Source: DATJLY01 sp963773665 (GTDB lineage: Bacteria > Pseudomonadota > Alphaproteobacteria > ATCC43930 > CGMCC-115725). From it: a stretch of 13,271 nucleotides of DNA. The notes under the pieces were generated by a model. That model was not told the origin of the DNA, did not search any database, and saw only the letters and a list, made by a program, of their open reading frames with translations. Position 1 is the stretch's first letter; every line of letters starts with the position of its first letter. This document shows positions 1-6,837 of the stretch, piece after piece. Position numbers and translations under genes: made by a program. The stretch lies in contig CAVZBZ010000005.1 of the NCBI GenBank assembly GCA_963773665.1, positions 1-13,271 on the forward strand. Reading direction: 5' to 3'.

Positions 1-3
1 CGA

Positions 4-84
4 TGGTGGCGGCGGCGCTATTTTACCCGGCCGTGTCGTCGCTATTTTACCTACCTAATGTGCAGAAAGGCCCATTTTACGGGG
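4..84 (+). repeat. Left end: MuA-type binding sites L1-L3
   Basis: Three spaced copies of a motif ending in ATTTTAC lie in the same orientation. L1 has TATTTTACCCGG at 19-30, L2 has CGTGTCGTCGCTATTTTACC at 32-51, and L3 has CCATTTTACGGG at 72-83. L2 matches the reverse complement of the right-end site (CGTGTCATCGATATTTTACC) at 18 of 20 bases, so the binding unit is probably about 20 bp with consensus CGTGTCRTCGMTATTTTACC. In Mu, several MuA sites near each end assemble the transpososome. A weaker TTTTAC match (GGTTTTACA, 178-186) could be an additional inner site. Confidence 0.75.
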
Positions 85-102
85 GTTTCGCGCGGTGATG
101 GA

Positions 103-269
103 GATTCGTCACTCGATTCGCCACTCGTGTGTGCGGCACGGCAAAGTGGGCTCAGAACGAGAACGGCCACACTGATAGGTTTTACAATGCCCTAGAACCG
201 AACGCGCCCTTGAGTGGCGAATCAGTTGTGCTGCCCTAATTCGTGAGGTGGCGAATCAGGTGGCGAATC
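103..269. repeat. Five iterons of RGTGGCGAATC in two opposed groups
   Basis: Minus-orientation copies lie at 103-115 (GATTCGTCACTCG, one mismatch) and 115-127 (GATTCGCCACTCG). Plus-orientation copies lie at 212-223, 245-257 and 257-269. Within each tandem pair the spacing is 12 bp, and the two pairs form a long imperfect inverted repeat around a roughly 120-bp centre. The array sits between the end sites and the 3' end of the repressor gene, where Mu itself has no operators. It could bind the repressor, the N-terminal domain of the transposase (like Mu's internal enhancer) or a host protein. The CGAAT core is shared with the palindrome at 851-864. I see no gene in 1-340. Confidence 0.6.
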
Positions 270-340
270 TCGATTGACGCTCGCCGCCACGGCGCAAAAC
301 ACTTCGTTCAAACGGGTGCTGTCCCGCTAATTAGGCCGCG

Positions 341-820
341 TCAAGACCGACGATTTTTAACCGCGGGCGAATGACGCTTAGGGGCTGGTTTACGGCGCTT
401 GCCTTTATCCCGCGCCTTACCCTCCCGCATACGTGGCGCCGGCATGGTAGTTGACAGTTGTCGCTCAACCGCCTCCACGCTGCGCCAATCGCGCGGGTGC
501 ATTGCAACGTCGTTCAGAATCGTGAGGGTGCCGGCGATGAGAACCGCCGCCGTCGAATTGTCGGGCGACCCGCGCGGCGCAACCTTCGTCCGATCAAGCG
601 CCTCCTTAAGCTCTTCGACCGGGAGATACAGATCACCCGTCAGCACCCAATCGGCGCTGACGCTCATCGTCTTGCATATCCGGCCGAGCGCACCGGCCGG
701 CAGCCCATGCATCTGCAAAAGGTAGTTTTGCAACGTGCGGTACGGGATGCCGGTCTGTGTCGCCAGCTTTTTTATCGAGAACCGCCGGGCCGCCATTGCC
801 GCCTTAAGCCGACCGATCAT
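341..820 (-). CDS. XRE-family HTH repressor (Mu c-like role)
   Basis: This is the only gene on the minus strand. The 159-aa product opens with a helix-turn-helix fold: residues 16-34 (IKKLATQTGIPYRTLQNYL) are a classic XRE DNA-binding motif, followed by SVSADWVLTGD, a common end of the XRE domain in phage repressors. The middle is a short unassigned region, and the last 35 residues or so are rich in Lys and Arg. I chose the start at 820 because GGAG lies 5-6 bases upstream and because a palindromic operator and opposing promoter occupy 843-870. The frame stays open to possible starts at 880 and 925. Its position between the left end and transposase, read away from the transposase, fits the immunity repressor of a Mu-like element. 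No S24 cleavage domain is visible. Confidence 0.75.
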   Translation of the reverse strand: MIGRLKAAMAARRFSIKKLATQTGIPYRTLQNYLLQMHGLPAGALGRICKTMSVSADWVLTGDLYLPVEELKEALDRTKVAPRGSPDNSTAAVLIAGTLTILNDVAMHPRDWRSVEAVERQLSTTMPAPRMREGKARDKGKRRKPAPKRHSPAVKNRRS

Positions 821-842
821 ACTGGCTCCGGTGTCATCAGAG

Positions 843-870
843 TTGACACGTACCGAATTCGGTATAGAAC
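843..870 (+). promoter_or_regulatory. Candidate early promoter with palindromic operator
   Basis: A perfect consensus -35 TTGACA lies at 843-848, and a -10-like TATAGAAC at 863-870 gives a 14- or 16-base spacer depending on the hexamer used. Between them is a perfect 14-bp palindrome, TACCGAATTCGGTA (851-864), of the kind bound by dimeric XRE repressors. It reads toward the transposase operon. The position immediately upstream of the preferred repressor start would allow one site to block the early promoter and autoregulate the repressor. Promoter strength and binding protein are inferred. Confidence 0.6.
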
Positions 871-1026
871 GGTGCGCCATGCACCTCAGTATCTCCCAGG
901 CTAAACTCGGGGCAACCAGCGCCAATCGCTTTACGCAATGGTGCGCGCTGGCTTCATCGTTCGCGGGACGACCCTAAGCGGCTGGTGTACGAAGAACGCC
1001 CTTTGCCGACAATATGCGGAGAAATG

Positions 1027-1069
1027 CCTTAAAGGCGAGCGCAGCGGCCCAAGCGCTGATGCTTTAAGG
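1027..1069 (+). promoter_or_regulatory. Inverted repeat in the transposase leader
   Basis: CCTTAAAG (1027-1034) pairs with CTTTAAGG (1062-1069), and inner AGCGC (1038-1042) pairs with GCGCT (1053-1057). Together they form a two-step hairpin about 30 bases upstream of the transposase start. It could limit transposase translation, attenuate the early transcript or be a protein site. No run of T follows, so it is not a typical terminator. The rest of 871-1098 shows no convincing gene and no Ner-like HTH ORF. Confidence 0.35.
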
Positions 1070-1098
1070 GCGCGAATTAAGCGCGCGGCCGGCGTCGC

Positions 1099-3129
1099 AT
1101 GAGCGCGAGCGCCGATCGCTGGATCGATGTCCCGACGTTCGCGCGTTTTGCCGATATATCAATACGTGCGGCCGAGCTGGGCGCGCACCGGTGTTCTCGG
1201 GGCAAACCTTGGCACGGAGTGCTAATGAAATCGCGCCACGCACCAGCTCCGAGAGGCGGTGGCACGAGAGGCGTTAGGCTCGAAATCCTTGTCAGCAGTC
1301 TTCCCGCGGCATTGCAGCTCAAATACGAGGCCGAGAATCCGTCGCCGCCCCTCCTGCCGATCCCCGCGCCGCGCACGGTCGCCATCACTGACAAGCGGCT
1401 TCGCGATGCCTACGAGAGGGAACGTCTGATCGCGCCGGCCTATGAGGCGCTCCAGCGCGGCGAGACGACTGAAGCCATCATTCAAACGATCGCCGCACAG
1501 CCCGGCATGCCGTGCGTCAAGACGCTCCAAACGGCCTTGCGCCGCTACACAGCCGGGGGCGTCTTTGCGCTGCTGCGAAAGGCGCGCGGCGATTCACGGC
1601 GCTCGCGCATCGTGATCTCAAAGAAATGGGACGCCGCCGCCGATGCGGCCGGGGTCTCGGCCGAGAAGAAGCAGCAGATCGCCGACGCCATCCGTCATCG
1701 AGTCAAGGAGCTGTGGGAAAGCGGCGCGAACGGACGCAACCAGATCGCCGACTTCGCGATTGCGCCGCTGCTGAAGCTGTCTCGCGATGCTGGGCTCGAC
1801 CTGACCGAAAAAGCGGCGTTGGAGATTTGCCGGCTGCCGCCGCACTTCGTTCGAGCGCATCGGCGGCATCAGAAGGTTCACGTCGTCAGGACGAACGCGA
1901 AGGAGACCTACAACAATTTGCTGCCGGTCATTCATCGCGACAAATCGAACCTCCTGCCGGGCGATATCGTCGAGAGTGACGGCACTCCCCCCGACATCTA
2001 CTACCGCCGCGGCGATGGCAGCCTTGCGACGCCGAAGGCGATAGTGTGGGTCGATCTCGCGACCAGTTTGATGTGTGCCACCTTTAATTTTCACGACAAG
2101 GGCCGCGGAACGACGCAACTGCACTGCGCGCGATCCTACATCGAGATCGTCACTGGAGATCGCTTCCTTCGATCCGTGCCGCGACAGCTCCGGCTCGACA
2201 ACGGACCGGAATATGGCGACGCGTGGGTTGATTTTGCTGCCACGATCCAGCGCATAGCGCATGTGCAGGCCGAGGCCTGGAACCCGATCAGCCGTTGCGA
2301 AATCTACAACTCGCGCGGCAAGGGAACGGCCGAAGCAATTCAAGGCATATTGAACAGAAATTTTTTTAGCGCGATCGCTGGGCACGTTGGCAGCGACCGC
2401 ACGAAGAAGAAGAGCGCCAATCTCGGGCGCGAACCGGAACCTTTTCCCGGCACCCCCGAAGAGCTCGAAGCCGAATTGCAGGTTCAAGTTCAGCGCTACA
2501 ACAACACGCGGCAGGGCCGCAATTCACATCTTCACGGCAAAAGCCCGCGCGAGGCGCTCGAGGGATTCATCGCGCGCGGATGGCGTCCTGTCTCGATCGC
2601 TCGCCACCATCTCGAAGCCTGCTTCTCTCGCCCGCGCCACGCCACCGTCAGAAACGGCCAGTTCAAGATCGGCGGCCTCTGGTATGCGGCGCCTGAGCTC
2701 CTGCTGCTGAGCGGCGAGACGATAGAGATTTGGGAGCCGCTGCTCGGCGACGGGACGCTCATTCCGTTTTTCGCCGAGCGCGGCGGCCCTCTTTCCTGGG
2801 CAACATTAGCGCCCGTCTTCTTGGAGGGCGACATAGCCGGCGCCAAGCAACGGGCGAGCGATCGGCGCGCGTTCCGCTCTGCGGTCACTGATTCCGCCGT
2901 CACCGAGCGCCCTGCACGTCTTCTAGACGCGAGCAAGGATTTCAATGCTCTTCACGCGCAGCAAACGCTTCCTGCGAGCGGCGCCACCGTCATCGTGCCG
3001 CGTGAGCAGCGGCTCATCGCAACCGGCCGGCGCGCGCTCCCGGCGCCCGGCACGTCCGTAGATCGCAAGAACGACGCCGCGTCGCGACAACTGATCGCCG
3101 CGCGACGCTTCCTCGCTTCGGAGAAGTGA
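1099..3129 (+). CDS. A: Mu-type DDE transposase (MuA family)
   Basis: The 676-aa protein is close to phage Mu A (663 aa). Residues 1-85 resemble the Mu-type winged-helix N-terminal domain (WIDV..FA...AAELGA, then LPAALQLKYE), followed by the end-binding region to about residue 270. The RNase-H-like core carries the triad D294 (VESDGT), D367 (RLDNGPEYGD) and E412 (GKGTAEAIQG), then a beta-barrel segment near residues 520-560 and a basic C-terminal tail ending at 3129 that would be expected to contact MuB. The protein binds both element ends, nicks them at the CA/TG termini and joins them to target DNA. The ATG at 1099 has only a weak ribosome site. All key residues and overall length suggest an active enzyme. 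Confidence 0.95.
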   Translation: MSASADRWIDVPTFARFADISIRAAELGAHRCSRGKPWHGVLMKSRHAPAPRGGGTRGVRLEILVSSLPAALQLKYEAENPSPPLLPIPAPRTVAITDKRLRDAYERERLIAPAYEALQRGETTEAIIQTIAAQPGMPCVKTLQTALRRYTAGGVFALLRKARGDSRRSRIVISKKWDAAADAAGVSAEKKQQIADAIRHRVKELWESGANGRNQIADFAIAPLLKLSRDAGLDLTEKAALEICRLPPHFVRAHRRHQKVHVVRTNAKETYNNLLPVIHRDKSNLLPGDIVESDGTPPDIYYRRGDGSLATPKAIVWVDLATSLMCATFNFHDKGRGTTQLHCARSYIEIVTGDRFLRSVPRQLRLDNGPEYGDAWVDFAATIQRIAHVQAEAWNPISRCEIYNSRGKGTAEAIQGILNRNFFSAIAGHVGSDRTKKKSANLGREPEPFPGTPEELEAELQVQVQRYNNTRQGRNSHLHGKSPREALEGFIARGWRPVSIARHHLEACFSRPRHATVRNGQFKIGGLWYAAPELLLLSGETIEIWEPLLGDGTLIPFFAERGGPLSWATLAPVFLEGDIAGAKQRASDRRAFRSAVTDSAVTERPARLLDASKDFNALHAQQTLPASGATVIVPREQRLIATGRRALPAPGTSVDRKNDAASRQLIAARRFLASEK

Positions 3130-3130
3130 C

Positions 3131-3856
3131 ATGCCCGCGAACGTCGTGCCGTTTCAGAAGCCCGAACAGCGCTCGCTGCTCCCGACGAGCGGGCATGCGC
3201 GACTCAGAAGCATGTGTGTCTTTTGCCAGACGTACGCGAAGATCGGCGTCGGCATCGGACGCGCCGGAGTCGGCAAGACAACGCAAGCCGTAAAATACGC
3301 CGCTGAGTTCGAGCGCGCGCTCTACGTGGCGCTAAAAAAGCGGAACACGACGGTGCTTCAGCTTGCGGGCCTGCTCAAGGAGGCGATCGGGCTCAACCGC
3401 ACGAGCATCGAATACGATGTCGAGCGCCGCCTCGGAGAGTCGTACGAGTACGGCGGCTTGGTGATCATCGACGAGTGTCAGTGGATCAGCCCCGCGACCT
3501 ATGATTGGCTTCGCTCGTCACAGGAGACGCGCCATTTCGGACTCGTCCTCATCGGCAACGCCGAGGTGTTTCAGATATTCGAGCGCAGCCGCCGCCCGTC
3601 ATTCGAACAGCTCACCAGCCGCATCACGATGCGCGTCATTCTCGACACGCCGAGCGCCGAGGACTTTGATTTGTTCTTCGACCACTTCGCGGTTGCCGGC
3701 GTGAAGGCACGCAACAGGATCAGGGAGATCGCCGAACGGGACGGCAATTTCCGTGCCGTTGAAGACATCATTCAATGCGCGCGCGCGCTCGATCCGAAGG
3801 CCCGCACGCTCGAACTAAGTCACATCGATCAGGCAATCGGGATGCTCGGCCGATGA
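3131..3856 (+). CDS. B: AAA+ transposition target protein (MuB family)
   Basis: The start lies one base after the transposase stop. The 241-aa product has Walker A GRAGVGKTT (residues 43-51), Walker B GLVIIDE (109-115) and a sensor-1-like LVLIGNAEVF near 138-147. This is the AAA+ arrangement of MuB, which coats target DNA, delivers it to the transpososome and gives target immunity. It is shorter than Mu B (312 aa). The ATPase begins almost at the N terminus, so the HTH-like N-terminal domain of MuB is absent or reduced. The stop overlaps the next gene's start by ATGA. Confidence is high for family, moderate for retention of all MuB activities. Confidence 0.9.
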   Translation: MPANVVPFQKPEQRSLLPTSGHARLRSMCVFCQTYAKIGVGIGRAGVGKTTQAVKYAAEFERALYVALKKRNTTVLQLAGLLKEAIGLNRTSIEYDVERRLGESYEYGGLVIIDECQWISPATYDWLRSSQETRHFGLVLIGNAEVFQIFERSRRPSFEQLTSRITMRVILDTPSAEDFDLFFDHFAVAGVKARNRIREIAERDGNFRAVEDIIQCARALDPKARTLELSHIDQAIGMLGR

Positions 3857-4230
3857 GCACGATTAAATCGGGGCCTCCCGATCCTCGCGCCGTCATCGCC
3901 GGCCTGTTCAGCAGGCGCATCACCGCCAAGGTCCAGCCGGGCGCCCGCTTCGTCATACCGGCCAACGCTCCCGACAATAAGAGTGTGGCTGAACGGTGCG
4001 CTCAGGCGCTGATCGCCGACGACATCGTGAACTACGTGAACAGCATGCGCGAGAAGTGCACGCTTTACGACATCGATTGCATCGAATCGATCTGCGCCGC
4101 CGCCGCTCTCGCGATCCACGCCTGTGAATCGGAATTCGGAAGCGATGTTGCGTGGGACGCGGCCGAATTCCTCAAAGGCGTCGTCCGCGAACTGGAAACA
4201 TCACGGTCTCGCCGGACGCGCAGGCCATGA
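3853..4230 (+). CDS. Hypothetical early-operon protein, 125 aa
   Basis: I do not recognise this family. The start is the ATG that overlaps the MuB stop (ATGA at 3853-3856), although the frame is open further upstream. The N-terminal third is basic and carries RRITAKVQPGARFVIPAN. The rest looks helical (CIESICAAAALAIHACESEF), with four cysteines in total, and the C terminus is Arg-rich (SRSRRTRRP). No signal peptide or membrane segment is visible. Coupling to A and B suggests expression with the transposition module, where Mu carries a set of small dispensable early genes. No function is assigned. Confidence 0.7.
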   Translation: MSTIKSGPPDPRAVIAGLFSRRITAKVQPGARFVIPANAPDNKSVAERCAQALIADDIVNYVNSMREKCTLYDIDCIESICAAAALAIHACESEFGSDVAWDAAEFLKGVVRELETSRSRRTRRP

Positions 4231-4376
4231 CATCGCCGGGCGTCGCAGCGCGCTCGGAAGAGAACCGCCCCGGCCGGTCAACGCCGGGAACAAGCGGAGC
4301 GAGACGCGGATTGCACCCGCGCCCCGCTCCTAACGTCACCCACCAACCCTCAGGAGAACCTCATGGGCAACGCTGA
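4227..4376 (+). CDS. Possible small Pro/Arg-rich ORF, 49 aa
   Basis: An ATG overlaps the preceding stop (ATGA at 4227-4230), and the frame stays open exactly to the next gene, overlapping it by 14 bases. It thus fills what would be the only sizeable gap in this part of the operon. The composition (Pro, Gly, Arg, Ser) is low-complexity and matches no family I know. The next gene has its own strong ribosome site (AGGAGA just before 4363), so translation through here is not required. It may be chance. Confidence 0.25.
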   Translation: MTSPGVAARSEENRPGRSTPGTSGARRGLHPRPAPNVTHQPSGEPHGQR

Positions 4377-4908
4377 CAGAAAGTCTAGCACACCGCGAAA
4401 TCCCCCTCGCTCGTCATTGGAGCGCGTCGCCGAACTGGCGCGCGCGATGGAAGGGGCCGGCAGCTCGGCCGCGCCCGTCGCGCCGCGCGCGCTCCCGCTT
4501 CTCGATGACGTGCCGCCTGGCCATGCGCTCTTCCAGGTGCCGGACGGCTACCACGAGCCGCACATCCATGCGCGCGAATGGGTCGTGGTCGATACGGCCG
4601 CGCGCGAGATCGCGTTCGGCGAGCTGCACCTGGTCCTGCAGGGCGACGGGCCGTCCGTGTGGCAGATCAATCGCTGGCGCCCCGGCCCCGGCATCATCGT
4701 GGCCGGCGACATGGCGGCCGAATGCGCGTGGCTGTCGCCGCTCGACCGATCCGGGCTCAATCTCTCGCATGGCCCCATCGGCGTCGCGGATCTGCTGCCC
4801 GATCTTCTCGGCCGAATCGTCGGCATCTTCATCGATCCGGCGCTGCGCTCGCTCCGGCGCGTGGCCGAGGCCTCGCGTCCCTCTCGCCACGCGGAGGGCC
4901 TGCAATGA
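4363..4908 (+). CDS. Hypothetical protein, possible catalytically dead S24/LexA-like fold
   Basis: The 181-aa product starts after a good ribosome site (AGGAGA). Residues 50-110 follow the S24/LexA spacing: a short strand (ALFQV), then YHEPHIHAREWVVVD where active members have SMEPTIRDGDxVxVD, then EIAFGELHLVLQGDG and WQINR. The catalytic Ser position appears to be Tyr, and I see no matching Lys in the later strand, so self-cleavage is unlikely. The N terminus (residues 1-45) is polar and the C terminus basic. The similarity is my reading by eye and could be coincidental. If true, this could be a regulatory decoy or partner of an S24-type repressor. It overlaps the next gene by ATGA. Confidence 0.65.
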   Translation: MGNADRKSSTPRNPPRSSLERVAELARAMEGAGSSAAPVAPRALPLLDDVPPGHALFQVPDGYHEPHIHAREWVVVDTAAREIAFGELHLVLQGDGPSVWQINRWRPGPGIIVAGDMAAECAWLSPLDRSGLNLSHGPIGVADLLPDLLGRIVGIFIDPALRSLRRVAEASRPSRHAEGLQ

Positions 4909-5147
4909 CCGCCGTTCCGCTCGCATCGGCCGTCGCCGAGGCGCGCACGGCCTTGACCGCGATCGGCACGCTCGCGCGCACCGCCGATCGCGTCAGCGCG
5001 GAGATGCAGATTCCGCGGACCCTCGCGCGCGCACGCGCGGAGCGCGATCAGCTCCGCGCCCTTGCGTCCTGCATCGGAGTGCTCGCGGACACGCTCGGCG
5101 CGCGCCTCGGCGCGATCGACGATCCCGGCCGGGAGCATCCGTCGTGA
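4905..5147 (+). CDS. Hypothetical small helical protein, 80 aa
   Basis: The start overlaps the previous stop (ATGA at 4905-4908), and its own stop overlaps the GemA start (GTGA at 5144-5147). The sequence is Ala/Arg/Leu-rich and almost wholly predicted helix, with a charged central stretch (ARARAERDQLRALA). It lacks a signal peptide or membrane segment. I recognise no family. The tight overlaps and correct frame support translation as part of the early operon. Confidence 0.6.
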   Translation: MTAVPLASAVAEARTALTAIGTLARTADRVSAEMQIPRTLARARAERDQLRALASCIGVLADTLGARLGAIDDPGREHPS

Positions 5148-5566
5148 GCCTCGGCGCCAAGCAGCTCGCCCTCCTCGGCGTCGCGCGCAAGCGCCTGGCG
5201 CTCGACGAGGAGACCTATCGCGACGTGCTCCACGCGGTCGCGGGCGTCGAAAGCGCCCGCGATCTCGACCAGCTCGGCTTCGACCAGGTCATGCGCCGCT
5301 TCCGCGAGCTGGGCTTCGAGAGCGACTGGGCGAAGCGGAATTTCGGCGGCAACCGCGCCGGCATGGCGACGCCGGCGCAGCTCGAAATGATCCGCGGGCT
5401 CTGGCGCGACTACGCCGGCGCCGACGATGAAGCCGGGTTGAACGGCTGGCTGCGGCGCACCGCGAAATGCGATGCGCTGCGCTTCCTCGACCGCGAGGGC
5501 GCGCACGCGGCGATCAGCGGCTTGCGCGCGATGGTCGCTCGGAAAAAGGCTGCGGCATCGGCATGA
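5144..5566 (+). CDS. gemA: GemA-family protein (Mu gp16-like, DUF1018)
   Basis: The GTG start at 5144 overlaps the upstream stop. The 140-aa product shows the family signature near the N terminus: KQLALLGVARKRLALDEETYRDVL, here quoted in two parts as KQLALLGVARKRLAL and DEETYRDVL. This is followed by SARDLDQLGFDQVMRRFRELGF, and a second half containing TPAQLEMIRGLWRDY, WLRRTAKCDALRFL and a helical end. Length matches the family. In Mu, GemA is an early protein reported to influence host gene expression and DNA topology. The exact role here is unknown. Position after B and before a Mor-type gene is typical of Mu-like genomes. Confidence 0.85.
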   Translation: MSLGAKQLALLGVARKRLALDEETYRDVLHAVAGVESARDLDQLGFDQVMRRFRELGFESDWAKRNFGGNRAGMATPAQLEMIRGLWRDYAGADDEAGLNGWLRRTAKCDALRFLDREGAHAAISGLRAMVARKKAAASA

Positions 5567-6063
5567 CTACCGGACGGCCGACATTTGCCGAGCGGTTCGG
5601 CGACGCGGAGCAACGGAAGCTGATCGACAGCTTTCCGCTCTCCACGCCGCACAGCGTCGTCGCCGCCGCATGCCGCGACGTCTTCGGCGCGACGCGCGCC
5701 TGGCCGGCGCGGAAGATCATGGAATACCGGCTCGCCAGGCAGCAACGCGGCGGCCGGCTTTCGTTCGCCGATCGCGATCCGGCGCTTGCGTCGTTCATCG
5801 AGGACCGGATCGGATGCGGCACGATCGACTGGATTCACAGCGAGGCGATCCGTGCCTTCGGCGCGAAGCGCGTTCCATCGCGATCGGCAATTCACGAGCA
5901 CGTCGAGCGCGTCCGCAGTCGCGGCGACGGGCGCTCGCTCGCGTCGCAGCTCGACGACGACCCGGACGTGAAGGCGCTGGTTGAAGCCGCGTTCAACATC
6001 GCGAGCCGTTGGCAATCGATCGTGTCGCGGCGCCGCCGTCGCACGCGCGCGAGGAAGGCGTGA
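5563..6063 (+). CDS. Hypothetical protein with two HTH-like repeats
   Basis: The 166-aa product starts by ATGA overlap with gemA. Two segments look like copies of one unit: residues 35-60 (ACRDVFGATRAWPARKIMEY) and residues 95-120 (AIRAFGAKRVPSRSAIHEHV). Each has FGA.R..P.R..I, and the second resembles recognition helices such as SRSAIHxHV found in small phage HTH proteins. The C terminus is a run of Arg. A DNA-binding regulator is plausible but not proven. The gene directly precedes the first Mor-family gene (3-base gap), so both probably share a transcript. Confidence 0.7.
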   Translation: MTTGRPTFAERFGDAEQRKLIDSFPLSTPHSVVAAACRDVFGATRAWPARKIMEYRLARQQRGGRLSFADRDPALASFIEDRIGCGTIDWIHSEAIRAFGAKRVPSRSAIHEHVERVRSRGDGRSLASQLDDDPDVKALVEAAFNIASRWQSIVSRRRRRTRARKA

Positions 6064-6066
6064 GCG

Positions 6067-6546
6067 ATGCACGCTGACGGCGCCGATCGGCGACAGCTCC
6101 TGTTCGGCAAGCTCACTGGAATCCTTCACGAGATCGCGGAGCTGACGGGCGATCCCGAGAGCGCCTTGGCCGTCGCTCGCACCTTTGGCCGCAAGCGGCT
6201 CTACATCCCGCGTACGATCACGGCCGATCATCCGCTCGCGCAGCTCATCGGCTTTGCAGCCGCATGCCAGCTCGCGGCGAAGCGCGGCCGCGAGCGCTGG
6301 AAGATTCCTTCCGGCAAGGCCACGCTGACGCTTCAACGGGTGTTCAAATTGCTCGACCGTGGCCTGACGGCCGCCGAGATCGCGGGCGAGCTTCAGCTCG
6401 ACCCCAGCCAGGTTCGCCGAATTTTGAAGAGCCTCGGGCCAGCCGTGAGGGCCGCGCCCGCGTCGCCGGCGAAGGGCGACGCCTTAGCCCCGATTCGCAC
6501 CCTTAAACCAGGGCGATCCGGGGTCCGGGCTGGCCACGGCCCCTAG
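6067..6546 (+). CDS. Mor-family transcription activator, paralog 1
   Basis: The 159-aa protein has a Mor dimerisation half (LHEIAELTGDPESALAVA, then LYIPRTITADHPLAQLIG and AAACQLAAKRG) followed by an HTH near residues 91-121 (LLDRGLTAAEIAGELQLDPS, then QVRRIL). In Mu, Mor is made early and activates the middle promoter for C, the late activator. Mu Mor is 129 aa. This copy has an extra basic, proline-containing tail after residue 125. It is the last gene of the early run and is followed by the gene-free switch region, which suits a regulator that acts just downstream. The specific target is inferred. Confidence 0.85.
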   Translation: MHADGADRRQLLFGKLTGILHEIAELTGDPESALAVARTFGRKRLYIPRTITADHPLAQLIGFAAACQLAAKRGRERWKIPSGKATLTLQRVFKLLDRGLTAAEIAGELQLDPSQVRRILKSLGPAVRAAPASPAKGDALAPIRTLKPGRSGVRAGHGP

Positions 6547-6548
6547 AC

Positions 6549-6580
6549 CGCGTTCAAAAAGCGCTGAGCGCGTTCAAAAA
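6549..6580 (+). promoter_or_regulatory. Direct repeat CGCGTTCAAAAA with 20-bp period
   Basis: Two identical 12-bp copies lie at 6549-6560 and 6569-6580, so their centres are 20 bp apart, about two helical turns on the same DNA face. They follow immediately after the first Mor-family gene, in the region where a middle or late promoter is expected. They are good candidates for an activator site, perhaps for a Mor-family protein. No clear -10/-35 pair is evident next to them. Confidence 0.4.
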
Positions 6581-6650
6581 CGGCCTCGGGCTGAATGGGC
6601 GGGGGGAAAGGCCGTCGTCGCCCTGGAGCGTTCTACGGGCCTCCCCGTGC

Positions 6651-6754
6651 GCCGGCCGCCCCTTAGGGCTTAGACCCCCTACAGGACTTCTTTTCCGGAA
6701 GTCCGAGCGCGCACGCCACGCATCGGTATCGGTGCCCTCTCAGGGGCGGCCGGC
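6651..6754. other. Structured intergenic element (12-bp closing stem)
   Basis: GCCGGCCGCCCC (6651-6662) is the perfect reverse complement of 6743-6754. The enclosed 80 bases contain a 7-bp hairpin GGACTTC/GAAGTCC (6684-6690 with 6698-6704) and a 6-bp hairpin with one G-U pair (6720-6725 with 6730-6735). An alternative short pairing AGGGC/GCCCT (6665-6669 with 6734-6738) competes with the latter. This reads like a three-way-junction RNA or a transcript leader structure ahead of the second Mor-family gene at 6838. No U-tract follows the stems. A simple DNA operator is the alternative. I see no credible gene in 6547-6837. Confidence 0.4.
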
Positions 6755-6837
6755 AACCCTTAAACTACGCTCCGAGACGCGGCCAACATAGGGATCGTAT
6801 TTGCGAGCCTCGCGCGCAGCCCCGCGAACCATGCAGA

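Noticed and set aside
103..269. CRISPR array
   Set aside because: The repeats are only 11-13 bp, occur in both orientations and lack regular spacers.
458..904. Plus-strand ORF of 148 aa opposite the repressor
   Set aside because: The minus-strand frame has a clear XRE motif. The plus-strand translation is Arg/His-rich and without motif, a shadow.
879..977. 33-aa ORF after the early promoter as a Ner candidate
   Set aside because: It is too short and lacks an HTH pattern; Ner proteins are about 75 aa.
1618..2487. Minus-strand ORF of 289 aa opposite the transposase
   Set aside because: It lies entirely inside the MuA catalytic region, whose DDE residues are in the other strand. No supporting motif or ribosome site.
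5410..6336. Minus-strand ORF of 308 aa
   Set aside because: It is antisense to gemA, the tandem-HTH gene and a Mor gene, all with family support or coupled starts.
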